DNA of 64,000 bases from Umezawaea sp036375055 (GTDB taxonomy: Bacteria; Actinomycetota; Actinomycetes; Mycobacteriales; Pseudonocardiaceae): positions 3,533 through 67,532 of the forward strand of contig NZ_DASUSQ010000078.1 in assembly GCF_036375055.1 (NCBI RefSeq), in the 5' to 3' direction. Shown here piece after piece: positions 62,150 to 64,000 of this stretch. Position 1 is the first letter of the stretch; each line of letters opens with the position of its first letter. Both the position numbers and the translations under genes were made by a program. The notes under the pieces were generated by a model that was not told the origin of the DNA, searched no databases, and saw only the letters and a list, made by a program, of their open reading frames with translations.

Positions 62150-62794
62150 TCAGCTCGGGTCGAGGACCTCGGCGAGCATCGTGGAGATCACCTGGTCGGC
62201 CTTGCGGAGCACGTGGAACCGGTCGTCGCCGGAGAGCTGGGAGGCCAGGGTGAACAGGCTGTCCGCGGTCTGGGCGGCCATCCGGAACGTCAGCCGCACC
62301 GGCCCGTCGCCGGGCGCGCCGAACCTCTCCACGAACAGCTCGGCCAGCCGTTCGGCCATCAGCTCGTACTGGTCGACGCTGGAGTCGAGCCGGTGCCCGT
62401 CGAGCAGGTCGCTGAACCGGATCCGCCCGAAGCCGGGCACGTCGACCAGCATCCGCATGTAGACGCCGACGACCTGGCCCATGGCCTTGCGCCAGTCCTC
62501 CGACAGCGTGCCGTCCTCGAACAGCACGTCGACCTCGGCCAGGTACTGCTCCATGCCGCGCAGGGCGAGCGCGTGCACGACGGACCTCTTGTCCGGGAAG
62601 TACTGGTAGAAGGAGCCGATCGGAACGCCTGCCATCTCGACGATCCGGGCGGTGGTGATGTCGTCGTAGTCCTGCTCGTTGAGCAGCGTCGAGCAGGCGT
62701 CCAGTATCGCGGTGACGGTGGCCGCGCCCCGCTGCTGGACCGGCTGCCGACGCATGACTCTGGCGAGTCGTCCTCTGGAGGGATTGTCAGGCAC
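62150..62794 (-). CDS. TetR-family transcriptional regulator
   Basis: 214 aa with GTG start at 62794. HTH: QQRGAATVTAILDACSTLLNEQDYDDITTARIVEMAGVPIGSFYQYFPDKRSVVHALALRGM (about residues 20-80), then a helical ligand-binding domain. It lies 36 bases upstream of the flavoprotein reductase on the same strand, so probably controls that gene. A short AT-rich stretch (CCTTAAGTGTTACGG) precedes it. Confidence 0.9.
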   Translation of the reverse strand: MPDNPSRGRLARVMRRQPVQQRGAATVTAILDACSTLLNEQDYDDITTARIVEMAGVPIGSFYQYFPDKRSVVHALALRGMEQYLAEVDVLFEDGTLSEDWRKAMGQVVGVYMRMLVDVPGFGRIRFSDLLDGHRLDSSVDQYELMAERLAELFVERFGAPGDGPVRLTFRMAAQTADSLFTLASQLSGDDRFHVLRKADQVISTMLAEVLDPS

Positions 62795-63192
62795 GTGTGC
62801 ATCCTTAAGTGTTACGGACCAGTGTGACTGGCACGAGTAACGTCGAACTCAGCTCGGGTTGCCGCATTTCCACCTGGCCGACTGGCGATTAACTCGCGCG
62901 AGGTCAACCATGAGCCATTATCGCATTACTCGGGAGGTCCGCACCCGTCGCCACCTGCACATGCGCGTTCCAAATCGATAGAAATCAACCCGTATCCTCA
63001 TCGGACATCGCTCGTTTGGGGCGTCTTTAGTGGGGGTGAACAAGAATGATCCGTTCACTCAATCGGCTCCTTTCGGAGGCACGAGCGAAAGCGGATGGCG
63101 ATGACCTACGTATTACGAAACGTCACCGTCTCGCTCGAACGGGTGAGCGTGGCGTCCTGAGAGGCCCCGGACATCCGTCTGAGTAGGTGTCG
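62795..63192. other. Lower-GC spacer, with a possible 46-aa ORF at 63046-63186
   Basis: About 400 bases with a composition unlike the flanking genes (many A/T runs, e.g. CATTATCGCATTACTCGG). A frame from ATG 63046 (GGGGGTGAAC upstream) reads MIRSLNRLLSEARAKADGDD and ends at 63186, basic and without GC3 bias, so it may be chance. The region is otherwise promoter-like for the divergent TetR gene. Confidence 0.35.
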
Positions 63193-63861
63193 TCAGGCGG
63201 TGGAACCGGCCTCCGCACGCCTCTCGCCGCCGCTGTCGACCCGCTGCCGCGGGATCCGCGCGCCGGTCGGGTCCGGGCGTGGCGGGCGCGTCACGTACGG
63301 CCGCACCAGACCCGCGACGAGCAGGCCGGGGGCCAGCAGCGGCAGCACCGCCGACAGCGTCACCGCCGTCGCGCTCGCGTGCAGCACCCCGCGCGGCAGC
63401 AGCGCGATCCGGTCGACCACGAACGTCCGCCGCCCCAGCAGCGACAGCAGCGCGAACACCGCGATCACCACGGCCAGCGTCAGGAGCGCCCGGTGCACCG
63501 CGGCCGCGTACCCGATCGCCTCGGCCGCCACCAGCACCGCGAGCCACCCGCCGGGCGCCGCCAACCGCCCGCGCTCGGTGGTCACCGCCCACAGCAGCCC
63601 GGCCACGACCGCCAGCCCGGCCAGCACACCACGCCGGGCCCGCACCCACCCACCGACGGCGTCCACCCACCCACTCGGAATCCCGGCCCAGTCGACCGGT
63701 GCCCGCAGCACGGCCAGCGGCGAGACGGGCGAACTCCCGACCTGCCCCACGATCCAGGTGAAGGTCCACGCGGACACCACGACGGCGACCACCACCTGCC
63801 ACCGCGGTCCGGACACCACGCAGCGGCACAGGCGCACGAACTCCCGACGCTGATCCCTCAC
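63193..63861 (-). CDS. Integral membrane protein of unknown function
   Basis: 222 aa from GTG 63861 (VRDQRREFVRLCRCVVSG). Four to five hydrophobic segments: WQVVVAVVVSAWTFTWIVG; GVLAGLAVVAGLLWAVTT; WLAVLVAAEAIGYAAAVH; ALLTLAVVIAVFALLSLLG; and LSAVLPLLAPGLLVAGLV. The charged tail is RPPRPDPTGARIPRQRVDSG. No family recognised. The frame stays open to 63906 without an RBS. Confidence 0.7.
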   Translation of the reverse strand: MRDQRREFVRLCRCVVSGPRWQVVVAVVVSAWTFTWIVGQVGSSPVSPLAVLRAPVDWAGIPSGWVDAVGGWVRARRGVLAGLAVVAGLLWAVTTERGRLAAPGGWLAVLVAAEAIGYAAAVHRALLTLAVVIAVFALLSLLGRRTFVVDRIALLPRGVLHASATAVTLSAVLPLLAPGLLVAGLVRPYVTRPPRPDPTGARIPRQRVDSGGERRAEAGSTA

Positions 63862-64000
63862 CGATCCCAGAGTGCCGCGAACCCGTGGCCCGCAATACCC
63901 ATTCACCCCGCTGCTCAGGCGGTACCGCTCGTCAGGGGGAGTCCGGTCACGCGCCGTGCCGTGGGGAGGCGCGTGCCGGGTCAGGCGAACGGTCCGACCA
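63862..64000. other. Right edge, no gene seen
   Basis: The last 139 bases hold no start with a recognisable protein on either strand; a gene may begin outside the window. Confidence 0.4.

Noticed and set aside
63046..63186. 46-aa basic ORF in the 62.8-63.2 kb spacer
   Set aside because: RBS is only approximate and codon use is not GC3-biased; listed only as a possibility inside the spacer entry.

Overview
The window is high-GC actinobacterial chromosome (heavy G/C at third codon positions, many GTG starts, ATGA/GTGA gene overlaps). Gene content and order closely follow the mycobacterial block ctaE-qcrCAB / trpD / ctaC-asnB / erpA / cobT-cobS / ilvE / pepA / dlaT / lipB-lipA, then ahpE / DUF3052 / aceE / fasR / fabD-fabH-acpP-fabF. 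The extra genes, the SapB-type lanthipeptide locus and the general style suggest a filamentous member of the Pseudonocardiaceae (Saccharothrix, Lentzea or Actinosynnema-like). That genus-level guess is inference.

Layout. 1-7 kb: aerobic respiration (qcrA, qcrC, ctaE, ctaF, ctaC on the minus strand) with trpD, a receiver-like protein and a PlsC acyltransferase between them. 7-12 kb: asnB, a scar of two decayed genes (MerR and SDR remnants), erpA, glycerate kinase, a DUF3043 membrane protein. 12-20.5 kb: aldo/keto reductase, GNAT, the cobalamin lower-loop genes cobU-cobT-cobS, ilvE with an amino-acid permease, pepA. 21-33.3 kb: lipoate and 2-oxoacid dehydrogenase functions (lpd, E2 with two lipoyl domains, lipB, lipA). 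lipB and lipA are separated by an accessory stretch: a serine hydrolase with its HTH regulator, a secreted beta-propeller-like protein, an LLM oxidoreductase, a TetR regulator with clear operators, and an SDR. 33.3-45 kb: saccharopine-dehydrogenase-like reductase, tRNA-Val(UAC), ahpE, DUF3052, aceE, a PnuC-family transporter behind an FMN riboswitch (so probably a riboflavin importer), a beta-propeller phytase, a sortase-anchored surface protein, a small MscS-like channel and a secreted TAP-type hydrolase. 45-50 kb: the FasR-type activator and the fatty-acid operon fabD-fabH-acpP-fabF.

50.8-58.0 kb: a class III lanthipeptide locus of the SapB/Ram/Amf type. It has a lyase-kinase-cyclase synthetase, a 53-aa precursor with an octaglycine tract before a SapB-like core, a strong hairpin after the precursor gene, and two ABC exporter subunits separated by short overlapping ORFs. 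It sits between fabF and the DUF3145 gene, which are next to each other in Streptomyces coelicolor as I recall, so it looks like an insertion into a conserved housekeeping locus. No RamR-type regulator is present in the window.

58-64 kb: DUF3145, a single-span membrane protein, small membrane proteins, a flavoprotein disulfide reductase, a TetR regulator and a gene-poor, lower-GC spacer. No CRISPR array, rRNA, insertion sequence or integrase was seen.
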